A stretch of DNA of 60,227 bases from Candidatus Enterocloster excrementipullorum (lineage in GTDB: Bacteria; Bacillota; Clostridia; Lachnospirales; Lachnospiraceae): NCBI GenBank assembly GCA_019119575.1, contig DWWT01000078.1:1-60227 (forward strand), read 5' to 3'. Within the stretch, counting starts at the first letter, position 1. Every line of letters begins with the position of its first letter. Below, in pieces: positions 17,160 to 26,800 of this stretch. A model generated the notes under the pieces. The model was given only the letters and a program-made list of their open reading frames with translations. It ran no database searches and was not told the origin of the DNA. Both the position numbers and the translations under genes were made by a program.

Positions 17160-17879
17160 CTACTTTACTCCGCCGTACCGCCTGTCCCGCTTATTATACT
17201 GGACAATCGCCCGCTCCAGCTCTTCCCTGTTAAAATCCGGCCACAGGCAGTCCGTCACATAAATCTCCGTGTAGGCCAGCTGCCACAAGAGGTAATTGGA
17301 CAGGCGCAGTTCCCCGCTGGTACGGATCAGAAGATCCGGATCCGGTATCCCTGCCGTATCCAGATAAGAGGCAAACACAGCCTCATCTATCTCTTCCGGC
17401 TTTCTCTTTCCCTCCGCGCAGTCCGCTGCCAGGCGGGCTGCCGCCCGGCGGATCTCATCCCGTCCTCCGTAGTTTACGGCGATAATAAAGGTAAGCCCCG
17501 TATTGTCCTTTGTCTCCTGCTCCAGCCGGCCAATTCCCTCGATGATATCCTGGGCAAACCGGCTCCTGTCCCCGATCATCTTCACCCGCACATTATTCGC
17601 GGAGGCCACCTTTAAGAGGCGCACCATATAATAGCGGAAAAGCTGCATCAAAGCGCCCACCTCTTCTAAGGGGCGCTTCCAGTTTTCCGTGGAAAATCCA
17701 TACACCGTCAGATACTCAATTCCCATCCGGGCCGCAATCTCCACGGTCTTCTCCACCGTGACGCAGCCCTCTTTGTGCCCCATGATCCGGGGCAGACCTC
17801 TCTTTTTCGCCCAGCGGCCGTTTCCATCCAGAATCAGGGCCACGTGCCGGGGAATCACCATATTTTCATCCAGAGCCAT
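17160..17879 (-). CDS. uppS: Isoprenyl (undecaprenyl diphosphate) synthase
   Basis: A 239-residue cis-prenyltransferase that extends farnesyl diphosphate with IPP to the C55 carrier used for peptidoglycan and teichoic acid export. The catalytic Asp18 lies in LILDGNGRWAKKRG, followed by GHKEG, YGFSTENWKRP and the C-terminal PDLLIRTSGELRLSNYLLWQ signature. The ATG at 17879 has GGAGGG upstream and matches the usual length. An upstream in-frame ATG at 17954 would add 25 atypical residues. Confidence 0.97.
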   Translation of the reverse strand: MALDENMVIPRHVALILDGNGRWAKKRGLPRIMGHKEGCVTVEKTVEIAARMGIEYLTVYGFSTENWKRPLEEVGALMQLFRYYMVRLLKVASANNVRVKMIGDRSRFAQDIIEGIGRLEQETKDNTGLTFIIAVNYGGRDEIRRAAARLAADCAEGKRKPEEIDEAVFASYLDTAGIPDPDLLIRTSGELRLSNYLLWQLAYTEIYVTDCLWPDFNREELERAIVQYNKRDRRYGGVK

Positions 17880-17978
17880 GCGCTCCCTCCTCTCCGCTCG
17901 CCTGAAATACAGGCCATTCATAGCAAAAGGCAGGAGCATCTCCTGCCTCCTCATTCGTTTAATCGGCTGTCACGCTGC

Positions 17979-18530
17979 TTAAACGGTCATGATCTCTTTC
18001 GTCTTCTCTTCCACAGCCTTGTCCACCTTCTCGATCATCTTATCGGTGAGCTTCTGCATCTTCTCTGTGGCTTCCTTCAGATCGTCCTCGGACATATCTC
18101 CCGCTTTCTCCATCTTCTTGAACGCATCGTTGGCATCCCGGCGGATGTTGCGGATGGCTACCTTGGCGCCGTCGCCTTTCTTCTTCACATCCTTGGCCAC
18201 CTCTTTTCTGCGCTCCTCCGTCATCTCCGGGAAAATCAGACGGATGCAGTTTCCGTCATTGGTGGGGTTGATGCCAAGATCAGAGGTGAGAATGGCCTTC
18301 TCCACCGCCTTCAAAAGGCTCTTCTCCCAGGGCTGGATCACGATCATCCGGGCCTCGGGCACAGAGACATTTCCCACCTGCTGGATGGGGGTGGGGGTTC
18401 CATAGTAATCCACTTTTATCTTGTCCAGAACGTGAGGATTTGCACGCCCCGCCCGAATCGCGGCGTAATCGGACAGCAGCACCTCCAATGTCTTGTTCAT
18501 CTTTCCCTCATACACTTTTAACTCTTCCAT
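17979..18530 (-). CDS. frr: Ribosome recycling factor
   Basis: A 183-residue protein that, with EF-G, splits the post-termination ribosome. It has the typical two-domain form: a helical stem begins MEELKVYEGKMNKTLEVL and carries RAGRANPHVLDKI and YYGTPTPIQQVGNVSVPE; the C-terminal helix carries EDDLKEATEKMQKLTDK. The ATG at 18530 has AGGAGG six bases upstream; an upstream in-frame codon at 18584 adds non-conserved residues. It lies between pyrH and uppS as in most bacteria. Confidence 0.98.
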   Translation of the reverse strand: MEELKVYEGKMNKTLEVLLSDYAAIRAGRANPHVLDKIKVDYYGTPTPIQQVGNVSVPEARMIVIQPWEKSLLKAVEKAILTSDLGINPTNDGNCIRLIFPEMTEERRKEVAKDVKKKGDGAKVAIRNIRRDANDAFKKMEKAGDMSEDDLKEATEKMQKLTDKMIEKVDKAVEEKTKEIMTV

Positions 18531-18577
18531 AGGTTCCTCCTGATTATACAGCCTGCGGCTGCTTTTTTTATTCTCAC

Positions 18578-18635
18578 GCAGCAATTCAAAGCGGCGGGCA
18601 AACGGGGCCGAAAATATGCCGTCCTGAATTGCTGC
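18578..18635 (-). repeat. Inverted repeat between pyrH and frr
   Basis: GCAGCAATTCA (18578-18588) and TGAATTGCTGC (18625-18635) form a perfect 11-bp stem around a 36-nt GC-rich interval. There is no T run on the operon strand, so a processing or stability stem is more likely than a strong terminator. Confidence 0.6.
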
Positions 18636-18648
18636 TTTTTTAAATTTT

Positions 18649-19350
18649 CTACACCGTGACCAGCGTACCGTTCACCCGGCCCTGCATGGCGTTCGCGATG
18701 CCGTCCTTTTCATTTAAGCTGAACACCGCCATAGGCATCTTGTGCTCCATGCACATGATGGAAGCGGTCAGATCCACCACCGCAAGCTGTTTGTCAATAA
18801 CCTCCTGGATGGAGATGGTATCATACTTTTTCGCCTGTGGGTTCACCTTGGGGTCGCTGTCATAGACTCCGTCAATGGACTTGGCCAAAAGAATACAGTC
18901 CGCGTCCATCTCGATCGCCCGCAGCGCGATGCCTGTGTCCGTAGAAAAATAGGGATGTCCCGTGCCCCCCGCGAAGAAGACTGCCCGTCCCTCCTCAAAA
19001 TACGCGTTGGCCTTGTCCTTGGAGAACAGCTCGGTCATGGAGCCGCAGGCAAAGGGTGTTAAAATAGCAGTTTTCATCCCCGCTGACCGGAATATCTCCG
19101 ACACATAAATACAATTCATCACCGTAGCCAGCATGCCGATCTGGTCCGCCTTGGTCCGGTCAATGGCCTCGCTGGTCCGCCCTCTCCAAAAATTGCCGCC
19201 GCCTATCACGATTCCCACCTGAACACCGGCATCCACAGACAGCTTCACCTGGCGGGCCACCTCCCGCACCGTCGCCTCGTCAAAGCCGGTATGCCCGGAA
19301 CCTGCCAGGGCCTCCCCGCTCAGCTTTAAAAATACTCGTCTTGTTTTCAT
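18649..19350 (-). CDS. pyrH: UMP kinase
   Basis: A 233-residue hexameric amino-acid-kinase-fold enzyme phosphorylating UMP to UDP. Motifs include FLKLSGEALAG, GIVIGGGNFWRG, the UMP-binding region GTGHPYFSTDT and AKSIDGVYDSDPK. ATG at 19350 is preferred over the adjacent TTG at 19353; AAGGAG lies 13 bases upstream, a rather long spacing. It is the first gene of the operon running to polC, with a good promoter just upstream. Confidence 0.97.
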   Translation of the reverse strand: MKTRRVFLKLSGEALAGSGHTGFDEATVREVARQVKLSVDAGVQVGIVIGGGNFWRGRTSEAIDRTKADQIGMLATVMNCIYVSEIFRSAGMKTAILTPFACGSMTELFSKDKANAYFEEGRAVFFAGGTGHPYFSTDTGIALRAIEMDADCILLAKSIDGVYDSDPKVNPQAKKYDTISIQEVIDKQLAVVDLTASIMCMEHKMPMAVFSLNEKDGIANAMQGRVNGTLVTV

Positions 19351-19387
19351 CAAGCCCTACGTCTCCTTTGTCACAATATCTGCACAT

Positions 19388-19416
19388 ACTATACCATAAA
19401 TTGGGCTTTATTGCAA
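19388..19416 (-). promoter_or_regulatory. Promoter of the pyrH-to-polC operon
   Basis: On the minus strand TTGCAA (19411-19416) and TATAGT (19388-19393) are 17 bp apart, about 30 bp upstream of the pyrH ATG. Confidence 0.7.
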
Positions 19417-19434
19417 AACATTTATACAATGCAG

Positions 19435-19463
19435 TTGACTTTTTAGTTAGTTGATGCTAACAT
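19435..19463 (+). promoter_or_regulatory. TetR-gene promoter with overlapping palindrome
   Basis: TTGACT (19435-19440) and TAACAT (19458-19463) are 17 bp apart. GTTAGTTGATGCTAAC (19446-19461), a 16-bp inverted repeat with arms GTTAG/CTAAC, fills the spacer and -10, a typical place for a TetR operator. Autoregulation is inferred. Confidence 0.6.
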
Positions 19464-19539
19464 TCTTCTTGTAGACCGGCTGCCGAGTCTTTAGAGCACG
19501 CGCTGGCACGAACCAGACATATATGGGGAGGAAAACGGG

Positions 19540-20130
19540 ATGCCAAGTGAAGTCCATCCCACCAGGAAAAAACTCCTGGAGGCGGGAAAAAGAGAATTTC
19601 TTGCAAAAGGATGGAAGGGTTCCAGCCTGCGCAGGATCTGTGCCTCCTGCGGCGTCACCACCGGGGCCTTTTATTTCTTCTTTCCCAGCAAGCAGGCTCT
19701 CTTCGAGGCCATTGTGGACCCGGTCATCCGCGCCCTGCTTTCCCTGACCGAAGAGCTGGCCCAGCGGGAGCTGGAGGATCTGTTCACCGGCCAGGAAGGG
19801 GACCGGCGGATGATGGAATTTGAGCTGGCCCACCGGCAGGAATTTCTCATCCTTCTGGAAAAGGCCGAGGGGAGCAGCCGCGAGGGATTCCGCGAACAGG
19901 CCTATTCCAGCATGGCCCGCTGCTTCTCCCGGCAGTTTGAAAAAGCCATCGGCCGCAGACCGCGGCAGGACGTAATCGACCTGCTGGCCGGCCTTCGGTT
20001 TGAGACCAACCTGGCTATATTGAAAGGAGCTTCCCATATGGAAGAGGCTTATTTTTTAAACAGCATCATGGGCTGTTACGCGGAGGGCGGATTCCTCCAT
20101 CTTATCGAACAAATGCATCACAAGCTGTAA
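19540..20130 (+). CDS. TetR/AcrR-family transcriptional regulator
   Basis: A 196-residue repressor with the N-terminal TetR helix-turn-helix at about residues 8-54 (LLEAGKREFLAKGWKGSSL, then RRICASCGVTTGAFYFFF and SKQALF). The C-terminal ligand domain is not specific enough to name a ligand. GGGGAGG precedes the ATG at 19540. It is followed by a strong terminator and then the methyltransferase gene on the same strand, which it may control. Confidence 0.92.
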   Translation: MPSEVHPTRKKLLEAGKREFLAKGWKGSSLRRICASCGVTTGAFYFFFPSKQALFEAIVDPVIRALLSLTEELAQRELEDLFTGQEGDRRMMEFELAHRQEFLILLEKAEGSSREGFREQAYSSMARCFSRQFEKAIGRRPRQDVIDLLAGLRFETNLAILKGASHMEEAYFLNSIMGCYAEGGFLHLIEQMHHKL

Positions 20131-20161
20131 AAACCTGAGGGCAGACGTCCTCAGGTTTTTT
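20130..20161 (+). terminator. Terminator after the TetR gene
   Basis: AAAACCTGAGG (20130-20140) and CCTCAGGTTTT (20149-20159) form an 11-bp stem with an 8-nt loop and a following T run. Confidence 0.9.
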
Positions 20162-20189
20162 ACATAACAGGACATAACATTTGTTATGT
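20162..20189 (+). promoter_or_regulatory. Palindromic operator candidate upstream of the methyltransferase
   Basis: ACATAACATTTGTTATGT (20172-20189) is an 18-bp palindrome (8-bp arms, 2-bp centre). A further ACATAACA lies at 20162-20169, 10 bp earlier. It lies about 60 bp before the methyltransferase start and could bind the TetR protein, although it differs from the palindrome at 19446. Confidence 0.45.
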
Positions 20190-20246
20190 TCCGCGCGCCC
20201 GCATGATGCGGAGCGAATTATTATTTTCAAAAGGAGGTCAAGATTT

Positions 20247-21026
20247 ATGAAACAGACAAATTACGGCAACTGGGTTCCGGGGACTCTCATGAACCTGCTC
20301 TGGGGCGGAACCGCCCTCTTTCTCGCGGCGGTGCTTTTTATCCGCTTTCTCGGAGGAAGCGGGCTGATGCAGGGTATTTTTCTGGCGCTTTTCGCCCTCT
20401 TCGCAGCCATGGCTCTCTATATGCAGGCCTGCCGCCGTGCCTTTTCCTTCACCGGGGGCAATGTGATGGGAAATATCCACCGTTTTCTCCTGTCAAGGCT
20501 GCCCTGGGACGGCAGGGGAAGCCTCCTGGATATTGGCTGCGGTTCCGGGACACTGGCGATTCTCTGCGCCAAGACCTGGCCCTCTGCCCAGGTCACTGGG
20601 ATCGATTACTGGGGGAAAGAATGGAATTACGCAAAAGCCCAGTGTGAGGAGAATGCCCGCATCGAGCAGGTTCCGGCCGTCCAGTTCTGCCAGGGCGATG
20701 CGGCCCATCTGCCTTTCGCAGACGGGAGCTTTGACGCGGCGGTGAGCAATTTTGTCTTTCACGAGGTGCGCACCCAGCCGGACAAGCGCCAGGTGGTGCG
20801 GGAGGCATTGCGGGTAATAAAAAAAGGCGGTTCCTTCGCCTTTCATGACTTGTTTGAGCAGAAACAGCTCTATGGAGATATGGATGAATTTCTAGAATTC
20901 CTGCGCCGGGAAGGCATCCGGGAAATCCACTACGAAGCCCATACAGAGCGTCTTCCCATGGTGCCCTGGTTCGCAAAGGCTCCGTGGATGCTGACCGGGC
21001 TTGGACTGATTTACGGCAGAAAATAG
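20247..21026 (+). CDS. Membrane-anchored class I SAM-dependent methyltransferase
   Basis: A 259-residue protein. Two hydrophobic helices lie at about residues 11-30 and 37-58, followed by a class I Rossmann methyltransferase domain: motif I LLDIGCGSGTLAI, motif II VTGIDYWG, then FCQGDAAHLPFADGSFDAAV. The substrate cannot be deduced. The start at 20247 (MKQTNYGNW) has AGGAGG nine bases upstream; an in-frame ATG at 20181 lies inside the palindrome and is rejected. The gene is downstream of a TetR regulator and converges on a HAD phosphatase 6 bp away. Confidence 0.88.
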   Translation: MKQTNYGNWVPGTLMNLLWGGTALFLAAVLFIRFLGGSGLMQGIFLALFALFAAMALYMQACRRAFSFTGGNVMGNIHRFLLSRLPWDGRGSLLDIGCGSGTLAILCAKTWPSAQVTGIDYWGKEWNYAKAQCEENARIEQVPAVQFCQGDAAHLPFADGSFDAAVSNFVFHEVRTQPDKRQVVREALRVIKKGGSFAFHDLFEQKQLYGDMDEFLEFLRREGIREIHYEAHTERLPMVPWFAKAPWMLTGLGLIYGRK

Positions 21027-21032
21027 TCCGGC

Positions 21033-21884
21033 CTATGAAACGGCCGCCAGCCGGTAAAGCGCCAGATTTTCCAGGGCGTAGGCCGCTCCGTCCTCCCCGT
21101 TGGTCCGGGTACAGCACCGGGCCGTCTTCTTGATGCTCTCCATGGCATTTCCCATGGCAACGGTGTACTTGAGATCCAGAGTGAGCATGGAGCGGTCATT
21201 TTCACTGTCCCCCACAGCCATAGCCTCATGGAGGCCGATGCCCTTCATGGCGGCGTAGATAGCCAGCGCATTTCCCTTCTTTGCCTCCCCATGGGTCAGC
21301 TCCCGATTATAGGGATCCGAGGAAGCCACGGACAGCCCTGCTCTTTTCTTGATTCGCTGTTCCACCTCTGACAGGATGCCGGGATCCGCATGAATCAGGG
21401 AAATTTTATAAAAGGTAAGTCCCTGGGAAAACAGTTCCTCCGGAGCCACTACCCGGAATTTCTTTCGAATATTTTCCAGAGAATAGGCGGCAATCGGAAA
21501 GCGCATGCCGCCCGCAAATACTCGGCGCAGATCCGCCTCTGTGTTGATGGTCACGCTTCCCTGATCCGTCATAAAATCAAAGAGAAGCGGAAGCCCCTTG
21601 CAGCACTCCAAAATCCATGCAGTCTGGGCGTATTCTAAGGGCCTGTGCATCAAAAGCTCTCCCTGCCGGCTGTAGAGTGCCGCTCCGTTCATGCAGGCCG
21701 CGGCCGCGCGCAGTCCCCACTCCTCCAGGGGCTCCACGGCATCCGCATAGCTTCTGCCCGTACAGATTAAAAGCTCTCCGCCCGAATTCTGAAACTCCTT
21801 AAGAGTCCGGGCCGTCCGCTCGGTGATGCGTCCCTCCGGATTTAAGAGGGTTCCGTCCATATCCAGTGCAGCCAATCGTATCAT
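21033..21884 (-). CDS. Cof-type HAD-superfamily phosphatase
   Basis: A 283-residue cytosolic hydrolase of the Cof/YbjI (HAD IIB) type, which dephosphorylates sugar phosphates or related metabolites. Motif I is ALDMDGTLLN with Asp8 and Asp10; motif II is LLICTGRSY; the C2 cap fills the middle; motif IV is VGDSENDRSML. The substrate is not predictable. It is a single gene with its own promoter (TATAAT on the minus strand at 21922-21927). Confidence 0.92.
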   Translation of the reverse strand: MIRLAALDMDGTLLNPEGRITERTARTLKEFQNSGGELLICTGRSYADAVEPLEEWGLRAAAACMNGAALYSRQGELLMHRPLEYAQTAWILECCKGLPLLFDFMTDQGSVTINTEADLRRVFAGGMRFPIAAYSLENIRKKFRVVAPEELFSQGLTFYKISLIHADPGILSEVEQRIKKRAGLSVASSDPYNRELTHGEAKKGNALAIYAAMKGIGLHEAMAVGDSENDRSMLTLDLKYTVAMGNAMESIKKTARCCTRTNGEDGAAYALENLALYRLAAVS

Positions 21885-21921
21885 ATAATTCCTCCCAACT
21901 TTATAACGGTTGCTTGAAATT

Positions 21922-21944
21922 ATTATATCCCGGCTGCGTAAATT
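21922..21944 (-). promoter_or_regulatory. Predicted promoter of the HAD phosphatase gene
   Basis: The minus-strand TATAAT (21922-21927) is preceded by TTTTGA/TTGAAA at 15-17 bp. The -10 is perfect and the -35 partial. Confidence 0.45.
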
Positions 21945-22024
21945 TCAAAACCATCTTCCGGTAAAATCCTTGTAAACAAACGTCTTTGTGCGCTGCGAGT
22001 ATAGATCCCGCCGCACCTGCATGC

Positions 22025-22705
22025 TTACCGAACCTGCAGCGCCGCCGCGCGCACCTGCCCCTGCACAAGAAGGCCGCAGGCCGCTAACGGCAGGGCACAG
22101 GCCCAGATGCTGCGCACGCCCCACAGAAGCCAGAACCCGTATCCCGCAGCCACCCCCAGGTGAAAGCAGGCCAGGGTACCGCCGAAAAACAGGGCCTTCT
22201 CCGCCTTTTTTCTGCGCGCGCCCTCATCCCCGCGGCTTAACAGGGCCTCTGTGGCCGCCGTCACCGTTTGCTTTAAATTGTTGGTAGAAAATATGGTGGC
22301 GGACACATATTCTCCCGCCCCCTTAAACGCACACCACTGAAAGGAGGTGGCAAAAAAGACGGGGTAAAGGGCCACAAAAGGATTGACCTCCTGGGGAATA
22401 AAACCGCAGACCGCCACCGCCGCCAAATCCGCCAGGACAGAAAAAAGCTTCACATTCCAGTCCGTCCGCTTTTCCAAAAACACAAACAGGATCATGGCCC
22501 CTATGTATATGGACAGGGCCACGATCCGATACGAAATCTCCAGGGGATCTCTCCCCAAAATATCACATACCAGCTCAATCAGATTGGCCGTCTGCGCCGA
22601 GCCAAAAACACCCATCCGGCTGACAATGGCATACACGCCGATGAACCCGCCGCAGGCGGCCATCAGATGATGAATCAGGACGTCCCGCTTATATCCTTCT
22701 TCCAT
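22025..22705 (-). CDS. DUF1275 (YoaK-type) membrane protein
   Basis: A 226-residue integral membrane protein with about six hydrophobic helices. The segments GFIGVYAIVSRMGVFGSAQT, NLIELVCDILG and FATSFQWCAFKG with FSTNNLKQT are characteristic of the DUF1275/YoaK family, whose function is unknown. AAGGAGG precedes the ATG at 22705. It may be co-transcribed with the AEC transporter gene upstream, 52 bp away on the same strand. Confidence 0.85.
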   Translation of the reverse strand: MEEGYKRDVLIHHLMAACGGFIGVYAIVSRMGVFGSAQTANLIELVCDILGRDPLEISYRIVALSIYIGAMILFVFLEKRTDWNVKLFSVLADLAAVAVCGFIPQEVNPFVALYPVFFATSFQWCAFKGAGEYVSATIFSTNNLKQTVTAATEALLSRGDEGARRKKAEKALFFGGTLACFHLGVAAGYGFWLLWGVRSIWACALPLAACGLLVQGQVRAAALQVR

Positions 22706-22757
22706 GTGGCATTTCCTCCTTTATTTCTTTTCCAGGCATTACGCGTTCATCCGCCAT

Positions 22758-23669
22758 TTATCCCAAAAAAACACACCACAGCGGCACCGTCACCATAGAG
22801 AGCAGCGTGGTGCTCACCACACACTTGGCGGAAAAGACCGCATCGCAGTTGTAGCGGTCCGCCAGGATTGCCGTGACGCTGGCCGCCGGCATGCCCGCCA
22901 GAACCACGGACACGCCCAGAACCGTGCCGTCCAGGTGAAAGGCGCTGCACCCTGCCCATACCAGGAAGGGAATAAAGGCCAGGCGGATGACTGCGTAATA
23001 GGCCGTCAGTTTGTTCCACAGGCTCCGGAAAGGCACGCCGGCCAGCACGCTGCCGATAAAAAGCATGGACACCGCGGTGTTGGCGTTTGCCAGGGAAAGT
23101 ACAGTCTGATTTATCACGGCCGGAAGCTGCTTTTGACTGATCATCAGAGCCAGGCCGATCACCGCCGCTATGATGCAGGGGTGGGTAGCCACCCGCTTTG
23201 CAAGCGTCTTTCTGTCCGGGCATTCGGTGAAATAGGTGAGCCCCAGAGACCACATGAATATCCTCTGGGGAATCAGATAGATGGATGCGTATAAGAGGCC
23301 AAGAGAGCCGTAAATTCCCTCCGCGATGGGATTTCCCAGAATCCCCGCGTTGGAGCAGATGGTGGCGTACTGGAGCACCTTCTTGTGGCGGGATTCAATG
23401 TTCGGATACAGAATCATGCTTAAAATATAGGCGCCAACCTGGATTGCCAGGGCCACAATGAGAATCGCCAGGCAGCTCTTTAGAATTTCCATATCAAATT
23501 CCATCTCAAAGGACTTGACGATGCTGCACGGCAGGGTCACATTCACCACCAGGCTGGACAAAAGTCCTTTGTTCGTGTCGGTGACAATCCCCGCCTTTTT
23601 GAGCAGAAGCCCTACAAGAAGCAGGAGAAACAGCATTCCCTGCATGATAAACATATTTTCGAAATTCAT
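22758..23669 (-). CDS. AEC family transporter
   Basis: A 303-residue permease of the auxin efflux carrier superfamily with about ten hydrophobic helices in two halves. MFIMQGMLFLLLLVGLLLKK and VNVTLPCSIVKSF are typical of the first helices. Bacterial members move malate, other dicarboxylates or unknown organic anions. It is divergent from the condensation-type biosynthetic operon at 23876, sharing a 206-bp intergenic region, so a role in exporting its product is conceivable but unproven. AGAGGATG precedes the ATG. Confidence 0.85.
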   Translation of the reverse strand: MNFENMFIMQGMLFLLLLVGLLLKKAGIVTDTNKGLLSSLVVNVTLPCSIVKSFEMEFDMEILKSCLAILIVALAIQVGAYILSMILYPNIESRHKKVLQYATICSNAGILGNPIAEGIYGSLGLLYASIYLIPQRIFMWSLGLTYFTECPDRKTLAKRVATHPCIIAAVIGLALMISQKQLPAVINQTVLSLANANTAVSMLFIGSVLAGVPFRSLWNKLTAYYAVIRLAFIPFLVWAGCSAFHLDGTVLGVSVVLAGMPAASVTAILADRYNCDAVFSAKCVVSTTLLSMVTVPLWCVFLG

Positions 23670-23725
23670 AGGCGCATCCTCTTTCTCAAGGGACTGTCCC
23701 TGCCCCTCTTCTCTTTCACCTGGTT

Positions 23726-23755
23726 ATTATACGTTTATCCTACTTTCCTTGTCAA
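23726..23755 (-). promoter_or_regulatory. Promoter of the AEC transporter gene
   Basis: On the minus strand TTGACA (23750-23755) and TATAAT (23726-23731) are both consensus hexamers with an 18-bp spacer. A 13-bp palindrome AGGGACTGTCCCT (23689-23701) lies in the leader. Confidence 0.75.
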
Positions 23756-23772
23756 TGAATACTTTGAAATGA

Positions 23773-23801
23773 TTGTCCCCCGCCTTTTGCTGTGATATGA
23801 T
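23773..23801 (+). promoter_or_regulatory. Predicted promoter of the A-T-C operon
   Basis: TTGTCC (23773-23778) and TATGAT (23796-23801) are 17 bp apart, about 75 bp before the ATG at 23876. The promoter is divergent from the AEC promoter. Confidence 0.5.
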
Positions 23802-23875
23802 ACATAATAAGAGGGTTCCCTGTACCGCTGCCTGCAGCGTGCAGCCCCCACGAAAAATGAGGAGGAACAGTCAAT

Positions 23876-26800
23876 ATGATCACCAGAGACAATACGAAAA
23901 CCATCTATGACCTGACCGCGAATGCGGGCGCCCTCCATGGAGACAAAATCTTTCTCCGCTGGGAGGACAACGATGTCATCCGCGAAGTCTCTTTTAAAGA
24001 ATTTTCCGCCCAGTGCGCAGCCATCGCCTCCTGGACCCGCGCCCAGGAAGCGCGTCTGGGACGCAAAATCCATGTGGCCCTCTTAGGCGGCAGCAGCAAT
24101 CATTACCTGGCGGTTTTGCTGGGCGTCATGTGCGCGGGAAGCGTCTCGGTTCCCCTGGATATCCAGGTCAGCCTGGAAACCCTCTGTGACTGCCTGCAGC
24201 GGTCGGATGTGGATGTACTGTTCTACGACTGGGAGCACAGGGCCCTGGCCGAGGGCGCAAAAGAGCGCTGTCCCGGGCTTTTCTCCTGTATCTCTCTCCA
24301 GCACGGACGCCATGTTCTCTGCTCGGACAATCTCTTAAAAGAATACATGGGACAAACCATACAGCCCCAGGCCGGGCCAGATGACCTGGCTATGATCCTC
24401 TTTACCTCCGGGACCACGGGGAAGGGCAAGGGCGTCATGCTCTCCCACGGCAACTTAATCGACAACACCTTCTGCACCACCGAGACCGAAGATGTAAGCG
24501 GGGAGGTCTATCTCAATGTGCTTCCCATCCACCATGTATTCTGCATCAACGGAGACATTCTCCTGCCTCTGCGCTACGGGTATACCATCTGCTTGAACCA
24601 GAGCCTTTCCAAACTGGCGGACCACCTGCTTCTCTTTGCGCCCACAGCCTTCCGGGCCGTGCCCATGATCGCCAAAGCCTTATACAGCCGCATCGCCGTC
24701 ATAGCAAAACAGCAGCCGGATCGGCCCATTCAGGAGATCAAGGAAGCGGTTCTTGGCCCCCGTCTGCATCGGATCATCAGCGGCGGCGGATACCTCGCGC
24801 CGGAACTGGCCAAAAATTTCCAGGATTTAGGAATTTCTATTGCCCAGGGCTACGGCATGTCCGAATGCTCCCCCAAAATTTCCTCCCCGGACTGGTCCCG
24901 GCCGGACAAGATTGCCTCCGTGGGCCGGGTTGTGGAGGGCTGCCAGGTGCGGATTGTGGACGATGAGATTCAGGTAAAGAGCCCCTCTGTCATGATGGGT
25001 TATTACAAGGATCCGGAGAACACCGCCCAGGCCCTGACCGAGGACGGCTGGCTGCGCACCGGGGATATCGGTTATGTGGACGAGGAGCAGTTTCTCTACC
25101 TCACCGGCCGCAAGAAAAATCTGATTATTTTGAGCAATGGGGAAAATGTGGCTCCGGAGCAGATTGAAAATATGTTCGAGGGCGAGCGCCTTATTGAAGA
25201 TATCCTGGTGTACGAGGAGGACGACGCCATCGCAGCCGAAGTCTATCCCAACTTCAAGTATGCCCAGGCTGCGGGCATCACGGATATCGAGGGCAGCATC
25301 CGGCAAATCATCGCAGAGCACAACCAGGCCCTGCCCTCCTACAAGCGGATATTAAAATTCCATCTCAGGGATGTGCCCTTTGAAAAAACCTCCTCGAAAA
25401 AAATCATCCGCTCCCGCTATTTCAGTCAGAAGAAGGCCCAGGAGGAAAAAGAGGCAGCTTTTCGTCAGCCGGAGACCAAGCGGCAAAAGGAACTGGCGGA
25501 TCTCATTGCCGCTTCCCTTGGGCACCGCCGCTTCGGCATTGACACCAACCTCTATGAGGCGGGGCTGGACTCCCTGGGAAGCGTCATGCTGCTCTCCGAC
25601 CTGGCCTCCCAGCTTCATTTGAACCTGACCCTGGATACCCTCATGTCCCATCCCACGATTCTCCAGCTTGAGGCTCTGCTTGGTGCCGTTCAGAACCAGC
25701 CGGCTGTGGACTACAGCCCCCGTCCGGTCTACCCGCTGACCAATCTGCAGATTTATTTTGCCTATGTGATGAGAGGAAATACCACGGCCAACCTGCCCTT
25801 CCTCTTCCGTCTGGATCCCAGTGTGGATCTTGCGCGGTTAAAAGAAGCCGTTGTCGCTCTCTTTGACCTTCATCCCGGTCTCAAGTCCATCATCCAGCTG
25901 GATAACGGCGCGTACAAAAATTTCCGGGATGACAGCCGCCCGGTCTCCATCTCTATCGAGACTCTGACGGACAGCCAGTGGGAGGAACTGCGGCCTTCTC
26001 TTTTAAAGCCTTATTACTACGGGGACAATGAACCTCTGTACCACATCGGCATCTACCAAACCGATTCGGCCAACTATTTGTTTTTCGATATCGCCCACAT
26101 TGTGGGGGACGGCATGACCATGAATATCCTCTTTGAGGATTTAAATGCCCTCTATCTGGGCCAGTCTGTGGAAAAGGAATCTTACACCCTGTATGAGTAC
26201 GTGCTGGACGAAAAGGACCGGGAGGCCCGGGGCCTGCGGGAGCGGGATATCGCCTATTTCCAGGGACTCATGAAGGATTTCCGAATCCGCAAGAGCATCT
26301 TAAACCGCCGGGATTTTCACGACCTGGACCATGGCATTGACGCCGCTTTGAAGGACCGCTTCGGGCGCCTGAATCTGAACAAGGTGAAGGCGTTCTGCCG
26401 GGAAAACGGAGTTTCCGAGAACGTCCTCTTCCTCACGGCATTCAACTACTGCATCGGCATATTCAGTGGGGAGAAGGATGCCATTTCCACCAGCATTCAC
26501 AGCGGCAGGACGGACGGGCGCTGGATCCGGCTCGCCGGCCCCCTGTTCCTCACCTACCTGTTCCGCTATACCGTCATTCCCCATGAGACCGTGCCGGAGC
26601 TTCTGCGCCGTGCCGGAAAACAGGTGATGGAGAGCATGCGCTGCCACATTTCCACCATCCATGGAGATGAAATGTTTTTCCAGTACCAGGGTGACATTCT
26701 GAATATCAATGAAATCGGCGGTGCTCCGGCCGAGCGCCTGAAAATTCAGCTGGACGCCCTGCCCTTCCACCTCCAGGTCTTCTCCGACAGCCAGGGCTAT

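Noticed and set aside
23689..23701. AGGGACTGTCCCT palindrome in the AEC gene leader as an operator
   Set aside because: Too short and isolated to support a specific regulator; recorded only within the promoter entry.
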